From assembly GCA_016934175.1 (NCBI GenBank), contig JAFGTI010000083.1:1-28928 (forward strand): a stretch of DNA of 28,928 nt, given 5' to 3'. The notes under the pieces were generated by a model. It saw only the letters and a list, made by a program, of their open reading frames with translations. It was not told where the DNA came from and made no database searches. This document shows positions 17,381 through 25,626 of this stretch, in pieces; the first letter of the stretch is position 1; each line of letters opens with the position of its first letter. Both the position numbers and the translations under genes were made by a program. Origin of the DNA: Acholeplasmataceae bacterium. Lineage in GTDB: Bacteria; Bacillota_I; Bacilli_A; Acholeplasmatales; Acholeplasmataceae.

Positions 17381-18698
17381 TCATGATTCCTCCTTGAATT
17401 TTTATGTTACCTAATCCAGATGCTTCAATAGGATAAGTATAAATTGTAATATCTATTTGTTTTCTAATTAAATCATTTAAATGTTCATTCTTTGCTCCAC
17501 CACCAAAAATATGTAGTGTATCTATTTTCTGATTGGTAATCTCTTCTAATTCTTTTAGAGCATCTTTATATGATTTCGCAAGACTATGAAAAACTGCGTT
17601 TAATATATCGGTGTTTTTTATTGGTGGGGTTTGATTGTTATCTATGAAACATTGAATAATTTCTTGTTTCATATTTTTCGGGGATAAGAATCGAGAATCA
17701 TTAACATCAAAGATATCAGTAAAACAGGAAGTTGATGCATCATTTACTAGATCATTGAATGAATTAAATTTGCATTCCTTTTTTAGTTCTTGAATAATCC
17801 AAAGACCCATAATATTTTTTTGAAGACGAACATATCCAAGTCCACCTTCATGAGTATAGTTGAGCTCTGCAGCTTTTGAGGTTATGAAATCTTTTTGTGT
17901 TTTTATTCCAATTAAAGACCAAGTGCCACTTGAAATAAAAGCCTCATTATCTTTAATGTCGATTGCTTCAACTGCACTTGCAGTATCATGCGTTGCTGTT
18001 AAAAATACTTGTGCTGTGGTATTGAGTTTCTTCTTTAAACTTTCTCTCAATTCAAAAGTTTTTCCAGGGTGAATAATTGGAGGAAATAAGCTAGAATCAA
18101 ACCCAAGTTTAGAGATTATTTCTTTTGAAAATTCTTTTGTGTTGATATCAACAAGTCCAGTTGTAGTTGCATTTGTATATTCATGAACTTTTTGTCCAGT
18201 TAACTTCCAAATGAAATATTCAGGTAACATCAAAAATGAATTTGCTAACGCTAAACGACCTGATATTTTATCTTGATAAAGCTGATATATTGTATTAAAT
18301 GGTTGGTTTTGAATCCCTGTTATTTTATAAAGTTCTTTGTGTGAAATTAAATTATGTACTTGAGGAATACTGATTTGAGTTCGTGAATTTCGATAGGCAA
18401 ATGCAGGTTCTATTAAATGATTGTCATTTAAAAGAACATAGTCTACACCCCACATATCAATTCCAATGCTATGCAATTCGTGGTGTTTATCTATAGCAAT
18501 TTGAATTCCAGTTAGGACTTCATTCCATATACGTTCTATATCCCAAACTAAACCAAAAACGGAATTATTTGTCATTGAATTATCAAATCGATAAATTTCT
18601 TCTGTTTCAAATTTACCATGATTATATATTCCAAGTAGATGTGTTCCTCCGCTTGCTCCAATATCAATTGCTAATACTTTTTTTGTTTTCTCGCTCAA
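17373..18698 (-). CDS. rhaB: L-rhamnulokinase
   Basis: This FGGY-family kinase phosphorylates L-rhamnulose to L-rhamnulose 1-phosphate with ATP. The N-terminal domain begins with the nucleotide-binding AIDIGASGGT. The family motif GIDMWGVDYVLL and the substrate-region FAYRNSRT follow. The C-terminal ATPase domain has SSGTWSL and FGGGAKN. I prefer TTG 18698 because AGGTGA precedes it by 5 bases; the in-frame GTG at 18707 lies within that ribosome-binding site. The product is about 441 aa against 485-489 in B. subtilis and E. coli. It stops soon after GLGNIKIQ, where relatives continue about 40 residues, and its final codons hold the rhaA ribosome-binding site. The missing tail is peripheral, so activity is still likely. 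Confidence 0.92.
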   Translation of the reverse strand: MSEKTKKVLAIDIGASGGTHLLGIYNHGKFETEEIYRFDNSMTNNSVFGLVWDIERIWNEVLTGIQIAIDKHHELHSIGIDMWGVDYVLLNDNHLIEPAFAYRNSRTQISIPQVHNLISHKELYKITGIQNQPFNTIYQLYQDKISGRLALANSFLMLPEYFIWKLTGQKVHEYTNATTTGLVDINTKEFSKEIISKLGFDSSLFPPIIHPGKTFELRESLKKKLNTTAQVFLTATHDTASAVEAIDIKDNEAFISSGTWSLIGIKTQKDFITSKAAELNYTHEGGLGYVRLQKNIMGLWIIQELKKECKFNSFNDLVNDASTSCFTDIFDVNDSRFLSPKNMKQEIIQCFIDNNQTPPIKNTDILNAVFHSLAKSYKDALKELEEITNQKIDTLHIFGGGAKNEHLNDLIRKQIDITIYTYPIEASGLGNIKIQGGIMNE

Positions 18699-18728
18699 TT
18701 TAATCACCTATTATTTTTAATTAGCTAC

Positions 18729-18756
18729 ATAATAGCATAAATGCATGGTCTTTCAA
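18729..18756 (-). promoter_or_regulatory. rhaB: Promoter of rhaBA
   Basis: On the minus strand TTGAAA (18751-18756), a 16-base spacer and an extended -10 TGCTATTAT (box at 18729-18734) give a strong promoter specific to rhaBA, in the 119-base gap after the second DeoR gene. A 16-bp perfect A/T palindrome (18762-18777) lies just upstream and may act as an UP element or weak terminator for the DeoR transcript. Confidence 0.55.
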
Positions 18757-18817
18757 AATATGAAAAAATATTTTTTCTTTTCAATGTTTTTATTAATTTG
18801 TCATTTTAAAATATTTA

Positions 18818-19579
18818 TTATGCGATGACTAGTTTCACATCATTTTGATCAAATATTTGAATAAATTCAGCTGAAGGCATCTTATCGGTGATTACAAAGT
18901 CTATATCTTTGAAATCACATGATTGACATAAATTAGTTACACCAAACTTTTTGTGATCAGCTAAAAGTATGTGAATCTTAGAATGATTCAACATCTCTTG
19001 TTTAACTAAGGCTTGTTCTAAATTAGCTTCTGAAATTCCGGATTCAACTGAGATACCACCACATGAAAAAATGAAAACATTACAATTGAATCTCTTAACA
19101 TAATTAATCGTGTCTATTCCCAAAATTGAATTTGTATTTCTATATACAATTCCTCCAGTAAGATAGACTTTAACATTAGTTTTTTGAGTCAAAATAGAAG
19201 CATTATTCAATCCGTTTGTAATAACAGTAATATTTTGATAATTATCCAAAAATGGTAAAACATAACCCACTGTACTACTAGAATCAATAAAATATGATTC
19301 ATTTTTATTGATGTATTCTAAACATTTTAGTGCTATTAGTCCCTTTTCTTTAACTTGTGATTGTACGCGAACATGGATTGAAGATTCCATACTTGAGGAT
19401 TCTGCAAATATAGCGCTTCCATGTGTCCGATAGATAATACCCTGTTTTGCAAGAAACGATAAATCCCTCCTTAGTGTCGATTCACTGACAAAAAGTCTAT
19501 TCATTAGTTCTCGAGTATTGATTGTTTTTTCTTTCTTTAATATTTCAAAGATTTTTCTTTGTCTATCGTTTAATATCAT
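18818..19579 (-). CDS. DeoR-family transcriptional repressor, probable regulator of the rhamnose genes
   Basis: This 253-aa DeoR repressor has an N-terminal winged helix (VSESTLRRDL, then THGSA) and a DeoRC phosphosugar-sensing domain with DSSST and ITNGL. I chose ATG 19579 (MILNDRQRK) because GGAGGAA sits 6 bases upstream. The in-frame start at 19654 lies upstream of the predicted promoter's -10 box. The gene lies between rhaBA (same strand, downstream) and the divergent PHP-SDR-aldolase-GH3 operon, the classic place for a local regulator. It is a paralogue of the DeoR protein at 355-1116. The likely inducer is L-rhamnulose 1-phosphate or a downstream intermediate (inference). RhaR/RhaS-type AraC activators are not present. 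Confidence 0.9.
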   Translation of the reverse strand: MILNDRQRKIFEILKKEKTINTRELMNRLFVSESTLRRDLSFLAKQGIIYRTHGSAIFAESSSMESSIHVRVQSQVKEKGLIALKCLEYINKNESYFIDSSSTVGYVLPFLDNYQNITVITNGLNNASILTQKTNVKVYLTGGIVYRNTNSILGIDTINYVKRFNCNVFIFSCGGISVESGISEANLEQALVKQEMLNHSKIHILLADHKKFGVTNLCQSCDFKDIDFVITDKMPSAEFIQIFDQNDVKLVIA

Positions 19580-19613
19580 ATAAATTCCTCCAACAGTGGA
19601 TGGTAATGACTGA

Positions 19614-19642
19614 ATTATACTAAAACAATGGTTAAATGTCAA
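19614..19642 (-). promoter_or_regulatory. Consensus promoter of the second DeoR gene
   Basis: On the minus strand it has TTGACA (19637-19642), exactly 17 bases and TATAAT (19614-19619): a perfect sigma-70 consensus. The -35 box overlaps the first of several GTCAA/GCCAAA-like units (19638-19676), a possible operator for autoregulation. Confidence 0.75.
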
Positions 19643-19686
19643 TAAAACGGTCAATTTACGCCAAATATGAGCAAAGATGTTATAAT
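19638..19686. promoter_or_regulatory. Divergent control region: phased repeats and extended -10
   Basis: Related units GTCAAT (19638), GTCAAT (19650), GCCAAA (19660) and GCAAAG (19671) recur every 10-12 bp, the spacing expected of tandem DeoR half-sites. On the plus strand a perfect extended -10, TGTTATAAT (19678-19686), without a good -35 box probably starts the PHP-SDR-aldolase-GH3 transcript near 19693. Both promoters would be covered by a repressor bound to the repeats. Confidence 0.4.
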
Positions 19687-19759
19687 TTTAAGCGTATACT
19701 ATAATTCATTTTGGCAAAATAAAATATAAACACAATTAAACTTGATAAGGTTGAAACCA

Positions 19760-21040
19760 ATGACTATTAATCCGTACAAACTAAATTGTAAATCAAAATC
19801 AAAAAGAATACAAGCCCTTTCAGAGAGTATTACTTTTGAAATGAAATCTGATGAAAAAGTAATGCCTAGAGAAAATGATTCTAATAATCACATCCATACC
19901 ACTTATTCTTTTTCTCCATATTCACCAACTGCAGCAGCTTATGCAGCATATAAATCAGGATTAAAAACATGTGGAATTATGGATCATGACACTTTAGCTG
20001 GTGCTAATGAATTTTCACAGGCATGCAAAATTTTAAAGATGGGATACACTTGTGGTGTTGAAATGCGAATTAAATTTAAGCTTGGTCAATGGGGTAGAAT
20101 GAATCACCCTGATCAACTCAATTGTGCATACGTGACTGCACATGGAATACCCTCAACATCAATTCAATCATTCGATAAATTTCTTAAACCTTATCGATTA
20201 GTTCGACTAGAACGAAGTAAAGCAATGGTTGATAAAATAAATATCCATTTTAAAAAATATGGGATTTATCTTGACTTTAATATGGATGTATATGAAAAAT
20301 CAGAGGCTGCAGATAATGGAACAATTACAGAAAGACATATCCTCTACGCACTAGCAACAAAATTAGAGGAGAGATATGGAAGAAACTCCACATTGATTAT
20401 GTTTTTAGAAAATGAACTGGGATATCAATTATCCAAAAAACAACAAAAGTATTTGCTTGATAATGATAATGAGTACTTCTTATATGATCTTTTAGGAATT
20501 ATTAAGAGCAAGACGGATTTTTTCTATATCGATGCTGATTCTGAAATGCCGAATGTAGAGGAATTCATTGAAACAACAAAAACTTTTGGAGGGATCCCTG
20601 CTTATGCATATCTAGGTGATGTCATCGATTCAGTTACAGGTGATAAATCACCTCAAACATTTGAAGATCACTATTTAGAAAAATTGATTCCAGAACTTAA
20701 AAGACTTGGATTTGAAGCCATTGCTTATATGCCAACGAGAAATACAAAAGAGCAATTATTTCGACTAAAAAAATTATGTAAACAATATCAGCTTATGGAA
20801 ATTAGTGGTGAAGATATTAATTCGCCAAGACAAAGTTTCCATTGCAAAGCGCTAGAGGATCCTGAGTTTAGCCATCTTGTCACCTCAACTTGGGCATTAA
20901 TTGGGCATGAGAGAAACTCTGAAATTGATATTGATAATGGATTATTTTCTAAAAAAAGTATCGAGCAATATCCTAATTTAGAGGATCGTCTTTCCTATTT
21001 TGAAGCTCTAGGTAAGGCATCAATCAATCATTATGAATAG
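19760..21040 (+). CDS. PHP-domain metal-dependent hydrolase/phosphoesterase
   Basis: This protein of about 426 aa carries a PHP domain like those of histidinol phosphatases and polymerase-associated phosphoesterases. Metal ligands visible are His44 and His46 (NHIHTTYS), His76 and Asp77 (IMDHDTLAG), Glu101 (CGVEMR), His128 (TAHG) and late acidic residues in SGEDIN. I chose ATG 19760 because AAGG lies 10 bases upstream; a TTG at 19742 would overlap that site. A middle helical region (about 150-250) separates the N- and C-terminal metal motifs. It is first in an operon with an SDR, a rhamnulose-phosphate-type aldolase and a beta-glucosidase. It might hydrolyse a sugar phosphate or cyclic phosphate, but no standard rhamnose step requires it. 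Confidence 0.8.
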   Translation: MTINPYKLNCKSKSKRIQALSESITFEMKSDEKVMPRENDSNNHIHTTYSFSPYSPTAAAYAAYKSGLKTCGIMDHDTLAGANEFSQACKILKMGYTCGVEMRIKFKLGQWGRMNHPDQLNCAYVTAHGIPSTSIQSFDKFLKPYRLVRLERSKAMVDKINIHFKKYGIYLDFNMDVYEKSEAADNGTITERHILYALATKLEERYGRNSTLIMFLENELGYQLSKKQQKYLLDNDNEYFLYDLLGIIKSKTDFFYIDADSEMPNVEEFIETTKTFGGIPAYAYLGDVIDSVTGDKSPQTFEDHYLEKLIPELKRLGFEAIAYMPTRNTKEQLFRLKKLCKQYQLMEISGEDINSPRQSFHCKALEDPEFSHLVTSTWALIGHERNSEIDIDNGLFSKKSIEQYPNLEDRLSYFEALGKASINHYE

Positions 21041-21051
21041 GAGATTATAAA

Positions 21052-21831
21052 ATGAACCATATTAATTTAAAAGGGAAAGTAGCCATTGTTACAGGAGCAG
21101 CTCAAGGATTAGGTGAGGCTCTCGCACTTAGACTAGATGCAGAAGGTTGTAAAGTTGCGGTATGTGATCTGAATTATGATGGAGCAGCTAAAGTTGCTTC
21201 AAAACTCAAAGATGCAATCGCAATCAGTTTGGATGTATCAAAATTTTCTGATTGTCAAGCAATGGTGGAGCAAGTTGTTTCAAAATGGCAAACAGTCGAT
21301 ATTTTGGTTTGCAATGCTGGAATACTAATTAGTGGGGATATCTACAAGCTAACTTCAGAAGAATTTAAATTGGTAGTTGATGTCAACCTCAACGGGTATT
21401 TTAATACAGTTAAAGCCGTCGCACCACTAATGCTTGCTAATAAAAAAGGTAGTATCATACAAATCAATTCTAAATCTGGAAGAAAAGGATCTTACAAAAA
21501 TGGAGCTTATTCAGCAAGCAAATTTGGAGGAATTGGATTGACTCAAAGTTTGGCTTTGGAATTTGCTGAAGAAAATGTAAGAGTAAACAGTATTTGTCCG
21601 GGTAATTTATTAAACTCCCCATTGTGGACAAATAGTTTATTTAAACAGTATGCAAAAAATCTTGGAACCACAGAAGAAAATGTACGACAACAATATATTA
21701 ATCAGGTTCCAATGAAACGTGGCTGTGAATATGACGATATCACCAATGTTATGGTATTTCTTGCTTCGGATTTATCAAGTTATATGACTGGTCAAGCAAT
21801 TAATGTTACTGGTGGACAACAAATGAATTGA
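21052..21831 (+). CDS. Short-chain dehydrogenase, sorbitol-6-phosphate dehydrogenase-like
   Basis: This 259-aa classical SDR has the cofactor loop TGAAQGLG (14-21), NAG (88-90) and the catalytic Ser142, Tyr153 and Lys157 (YSASK). Asp39 in the CDLN segment at the end of the second strand favours NAD over NADP. The segments INSKSG, SASKFGGIGLTQSLAL, GNLL.SP, VP.KRGC and AINVTGGQ closely resemble E. coli SrlD (sorbitol-6-phosphate 2-dehydrogenase), more than the SDR half of fused RhaEW proteins. TAGGAGA lies 8 bases before the start, 11 bases after the PHP gene. In this operon it could act on a rhamnose-derived phosphate, or replace the lactaldehyde dehydrogenase of RhaEW. The substrate is uncertain. 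Confidence 0.85.
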   Translation: MNHINLKGKVAIVTGAAQGLGEALALRLDAEGCKVAVCDLNYDGAAKVASKLKDAIAISLDVSKFSDCQAMVEQVVSKWQTVDILVCNAGILISGDIYKLTSEEFKLVVDVNLNGYFNTVKAVAPLMLANKKGSIIQINSKSGRKGSYKNGAYSASKFGGIGLTQSLALEFAEENVRVNSICPGNLLNSPLWTNSLFKQYAKNLGTTEENVRQQYINQVPMKRGCEYDDITNVMVFLASDLSSYMTGQAINVTGGQQMN

Positions 21832-21891
21832 TTTAAATTGTGCAAATAGAAATAAAAATTTCTATGCACGCTAGAAAAATAGGTGATATCC

Positions 21892-22935
21892 ATGAATAAT
21901 ATAATTAAAGAGTTAATCAATATCTCAACATATGCTGGTAATAGAGTAGATTATACCCAAGGCGGTGGTGGAAATACATCCATCAAACTTGACGATCAAA
22001 CTATGATAATAAAAGCGTCAGGATATAGACTCAAAGATATTAATGAGGTTGAAGGTTTTGTAGTTTTGAATTATAAGTCTATTCAAAAATTTATTGATGG
22101 TATAAAAGATGTGACTGACTCAAATCTTGAAAACAAGAACAAAAGTATTCTAACACAATCAATTATAAGAATTGAAGATCAAGCGAATCTAAGACCCAGT
22201 GTTGAAACTGGATTTCATGCGATACTTGATAAATATGTGATTCATACACATGCTGTTTATGCCAATTTAATCAATTGCACCGAAGAAGGTTTGGATATCT
22301 TAAAGACTGTTTTCAAATATGCAGATTTTTCTTATATATCGATTCCTTATGTTAATCCAGGATTAAATCTATCAGTTGCAATTAATCAAGCTCTCAAAGA
22401 TTATCAAGCAAAACATCACAGTAAACCAGAAGTTATTTTTTTGGCTAATCACGGTTTAATAGTAACTGCAAGTGAAATTGAACGTGTTAAATATCTTCAC
22501 TCAGAAGTCAATGAGAGAATTCGTGTTTTTTTTGGATTAAAAGAGGTTCAAACAGATGCATGTTTGATTCGTTTAGATAAAATGAAATATAAATCAAAAA
22601 CGCCCTTTATTATTGATTGCTTAAAACTTATATCAATCTCAAGAGAATTATTAAAAGAATATCCATTATATCCAGATCAACTTGTTTTCTTAAATAATGC
22701 ACTTGATCAAGATTCAGGAAAGATGGTTATATCATCAAATGAAATTATCTTTAATACTGATATAAAGGAAGCTGAAATCATGAACGAATCACTTTTTGCT
22801 TTCTTATTTATTGTGACAACTTTGAATAAAAATCATTTAAAAATCACAATAATGAATGAAAAGGACATAGCTTTCATCAATGGATGGGAAGCAGAAAAAT
22901 ATCGGAAAAAACTTGCTGAGAAGAGAAAACATTAA
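21892..22935 (+). CDS. Class II aldolase, likely L-rhamnulose-1-phosphate aldolase (RhaE type)
   Basis: This 347-aa class II aldolase/adducin-fold protein shows QGGGGNTS.K and KASG (phosphate and backbone contacts), the catalytic Glu105 in RPSVET and zinc ligands His118 and His120 (VIHTH) and His187 (LANHGL). The pattern matches the N-terminal aldolase half of fused RhaEW proteins such as B. subtilis YuxG rather than the 274-aa E. coli RhaD. ATG 21892 follows AGGTGA by 5 bases; the in-frame GTG at 21883 lies inside that site. It should cleave L-rhamnulose 1-phosphate to dihydroxyacetone phosphate and L-lactaldehyde, completing the RhaA-RhaB pathway encoded across the divergent control region. 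Residues after about 215 form a less conserved tail. Another ketose 1-phosphate substrate cannot be excluded. Confidence 0.8.
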   Translation: MNNIIKELINISTYAGNRVDYTQGGGGNTSIKLDDQTMIIKASGYRLKDINEVEGFVVLNYKSIQKFIDGIKDVTDSNLENKNKSILTQSIIRIEDQANLRPSVETGFHAILDKYVIHTHAVYANLINCTEEGLDILKTVFKYADFSYISIPYVNPGLNLSVAINQALKDYQAKHHSKPEVIFLANHGLIVTASEIERVKYLHSEVNERIRVFFGLKEVQTDACLIRLDKMKYKSKTPFIIDCLKLISISRELLKEYPLYPDQLVFLNNALDQDSGKMVISSNEIIFNTDIKEAEIMNESLFAFLFIVTTLNKNHLKITIMNEKDIAFINGWEAEKYRKKLAEKRKH

Positions 22936-23025
22936 TGACATACATAGAAGCAATTTATCCCCATAGAAAAATTGGATTATATACAGTATTCGTGAAATCT
23001 AATAACAGCTAAAAAGAGGTATGAA

Positions 23026-25437
23026 ATGAAATATAAAACAACGATAGACAAAATGACTTTAGAACAGAAAGCTTCATTAATGTCAGGTAAAGATTTTTGG
23101 CAAACAATGGACATTGCAGAGTTCAACATTCCCTCAATTTTTTTAGCAGATGGTCCAAATGGAATGAGAAAGCAAGTGGAAGCCTCTGATCATTTGGGAT
23201 TAAATGAATCACTTAAAGCAACTTGTTTTCCATCATCGGCATCATTAGCTAACACATGGAATCCTTTGTTGATCGAGACAATGGCTACATTATTAGGTGC
23301 GGAAGCGGTAGCACAAAAAGTTAATATGGTATTAGGACCGGGAGTTAATATAAAACGAAATCCACTTTGTGGCAGAAATTTTGAGTATTACTCAGAAGAT
23401 CCTTATTTAGCAGGGAAAATGAGCGCAGCATTCATCAGAGGTATACAAAACCATGGTATATCAGCGTGTGTTAAGCATTTTGCTGCTAATAATCAAGAAT
23501 ATAGACGTATGTCAATTGACAGTATAATTGATGAGAGAACATTACGTGAAATCTATTTGCAGCCATTTGAAATTGCAGTTAAACAAGGAAAAACGAAGGC
23601 TGTCATGTCATCTTATAATAAGGTAAATGGCCAGTATTCAAATGAAAATCAACATCTGTTAAGAGACATATTAAGAAAAGAATGGCAATTTAATGGTGTT
23701 TTAGTTTCAGACTGGGGTGGTAACAATAATCGTGTTGAAGCTCTTAAAGCATCAGCTGAGCTTGAAATGCCAACTACTGGTGGTGAAACTAACCAAGAAA
23801 TAGTTGAAGCCATTAAATCTGGAAAACTCGATGAAAATATTTTAAATGAGGCCGTAGACCGTCTTCTTGATTTAGCTTTTTCTACTTCTATAGCGCTTAA
23901 GGAAAGTTCAGCTGTATTTGATGCTGAATTCCATCATTTGCTTGCCCGTAAAGTAGCCGAAGAATCTATGGTATTATTAAAAAATGAAAATCAAGTTTTA
24001 CCAATAAAGGCAATAGAAAAAGTTGCTATTATTGGTGACTTCGCACAAAAAATTCGCTTTCAAGGTACTGGATCATCTGGTGTTAACCCTTCTAAGCTAG
24101 AAAATATTCTTGATGTCACTGATGAAAGTGATTTTCAAATAGTTGGTTTTGAAAAGGGGTACAACCGCTATGGCCAACCTAGCAAAAAACTAAAAAGAAA
24201 CGCAGTAACGTTAACAAAAAAAGCAGATAAAGTCTTATTGTTTTTGGGACTTGATGAACAATCTGAAATTGAAGGTTTAGATAGAAAGAATTTGAATTTA
24301 CCTAAAAATCAGCTTGATCTACTCGTTGAAATTGCAAAAACTAACAATAATGTAATTGTTGTATTATCTGCAGGGTCTGTAATCGATATGAATTGGGATC
24401 ATTTTGTTCAAGGTATTTTGCATACATATTTGCCAGGTCAAGCTGGAGCAAGAGCGATTATTGATTTACTCGTCGGTAAATCAAATCCTTCTGGTAAATT
24501 ATCTGAGACATATCCTATGCATTATGAAGATATTCCTTCAAGTAGCAATTTTCCAAGTTTAGAAAACACTGCTGAGTACAGAGAAGGATTATATGTAGGA
24601 TACCGTTATTTTGATAAGCTAAATAAAACAGTTAAATATCCTTTTGGTTTTGGATTGTCATATACTACTTTTGAATACTCAGACTTACAAATCAATTTAT
24701 CTGGTGTACGTTTTAAAATTGCTAATCTTGGTGTATTGTCAGGCAAAGAAATTGCTCAGGTATATATTGGAAAAAAAGATAGCTCAATATTCAGAGCAGA
24801 AAAAGAGCTTAAAGGATTTCTAAAAGAAAATATTGAAACTCATCAAGTCAAAGAAATTTTTATTCCATTTGATGAATTTAGCTTTAGATATTTTAATGTG
24901 AAAACCAATAAATATGAAATTGAAGATGGAATCTATCAAATCTATGTTGGTGCATCTCTTAATGATATTCGTCTGCAAGGTGAAATCGAAATAGAAGGAA
25001 CTAAGGCCGTTGCACCCTATGATTTAACTAAATGCTCTTCATATGTATTTGGTAATGTTAGTGAAGTACCCAATCGAGAGTTTGAATATCTTTTAGGTCA
25101 TGAAGTTCCGAATCCTCATTTTGTTTTCTACAAAAAGAAAAGAATGAAGATCAATTATAATACAACAGTACAGCAACTTAGATATGCAAGAGGTTGGACA
25201 GGTAGGACGTTTGCCTTCTTCATTAGAATTGCCCCAAAGTTTCTTCGGTTTTTTGGAGCTAGAGATGCTGCTAATGTTATAATGATGGGCTTATATCATA
25301 TACCAATGCGTGGGTTATCAAGACAAACTGGTGGTGCAATCACTTGGGAACAACTTAATGGACTTATCGATATGTTTAATGGACATTTCTTTAGGGGACT
25401 CAAGCATTATGTTAAATCAAGAAAAAAGAGATCTTAA
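23026..25437 (+). CDS. Glycoside hydrolase family 3 (beta-glucosidase-like)
   Basis: This 803-aa GH3 enzyme has an N-terminal TIM-like domain with LADGPNGMR, GRNFEYYSEDP, KHF.ANNQE and the nucleophile Asp229 in VSDWGG. An alpha/beta sandwich domain follows with the probable acid/base in SEIEGLDR and GTGSSGVNP, then a fibronectin-like domain after PFGFGLSYTTFEYS (about 540-660). A basic, partly hydrophobic tail of about 110 residues ends with GGAITWEQLNGLIDMFNGHFF. There is no signal peptide, so it should be cytoplasmic. AGAGG precedes the start. It lies 90 bases after the aldolase, probably in the same transcript. It likely removes beta-glucose (or xylose) from rhamnose-containing glycosides after rhamnosidase action; exact specificity is not readable. 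Confidence 0.9.
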   Translation: MKYKTTIDKMTLEQKASLMSGKDFWQTMDIAEFNIPSIFLADGPNGMRKQVEASDHLGLNESLKATCFPSSASLANTWNPLLIETMATLLGAEAVAQKVNMVLGPGVNIKRNPLCGRNFEYYSEDPYLAGKMSAAFIRGIQNHGISACVKHFAANNQEYRRMSIDSIIDERTLREIYLQPFEIAVKQGKTKAVMSSYNKVNGQYSNENQHLLRDILRKEWQFNGVLVSDWGGNNNRVEALKASAELEMPTTGGETNQEIVEAIKSGKLDENILNEAVDRLLDLAFSTSIALKESSAVFDAEFHHLLARKVAEESMVLLKNENQVLPIKAIEKVAIIGDFAQKIRFQGTGSSGVNPSKLENILDVTDESDFQIVGFEKGYNRYGQPSKKLKRNAVTLTKKADKVLLFLGLDEQSEIEGLDRKNLNLPKNQLDLLVEIAKTNNNVIVVLSAGSVIDMNWDHFVQGILHTYLPGQAGARAIIDLLVGKSNPSGKLSETYPMHYEDIPSSSNFPSLENTAEYREGLYVGYRYFDKLNKTVKYPFGFGLSYTTFEYSDLQINLSGVRFKIANLGVLSGKEIAQVYIGKKDSSIFRAEKELKGFLKENIETHQVKEIFIPFDEFSFRYFNVKTNKYEIEDGIYQIYVGASLNDIRLQGEIEIEGTKAVAPYDLTKCSSYVFGNVSEVPNREFEYLLGHEVPNPHFVFYKKKRMKINYNTTVQQLRYARGWTGRTFAFFIRIAPKFLRFFGARDAANVIMMGLYHIPMRGLSRQTGGAITWEQLNGLIDMFNGHFFRGLKHYVKSRKKRS

Positions 25438-25511
25438 AATTAAGGGTTATTAAATATTATGTATAAATTCTTAACAGATAGAGTTAATTGCAAACTGGAT
25501 TATATATTTGT

Positions 25512-25520
25512 TGTTATAAT
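25512..25520 (+). promoter_or_regulatory. Extended -10 promoter before the glycosyltransferase
   Basis: TGTTATAAT is a perfect extended -10 element in the 189-base gap after the GH3 gene. It would give a leader of about 100 bases before the glycosyltransferase and mark the start of the envelope-glycan transcript. No good -35 box is visible. Confidence 0.4.
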
Positions 25521-25626
25521 TGATTTAGTAATTTTATTTTGGAAATCTTTGGAAGATGGATTATATTTTGTTATACCTATCATGTCATATTATTTTTAGA
25601 ACATTACAGCAGAACGGGAGTATTTT

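Noticed and set aside
18742..18756. Possible cre site at the rhaBA -35 box
   Set aside because: It matches the outer bases but lacks the central CG that defines cre sites.
22935..23012. 25-codon frame overlapping the aldolase stop codon (TAATG)
   Set aside because: The start overlap would allow coupling, but the product is short, has no motif and no ribosome-binding site. It could be a coupled micropeptide, but support is too thin to call it.
25459..25599. 46-codon frame encoding a hydrophobic peptide between GH3 and the glycosyltransferase
   Set aside because: The AAGGG is too far from the ATG, and an extended -10 promoter for the next gene lies inside the frame; more likely intergenic leader DNA.
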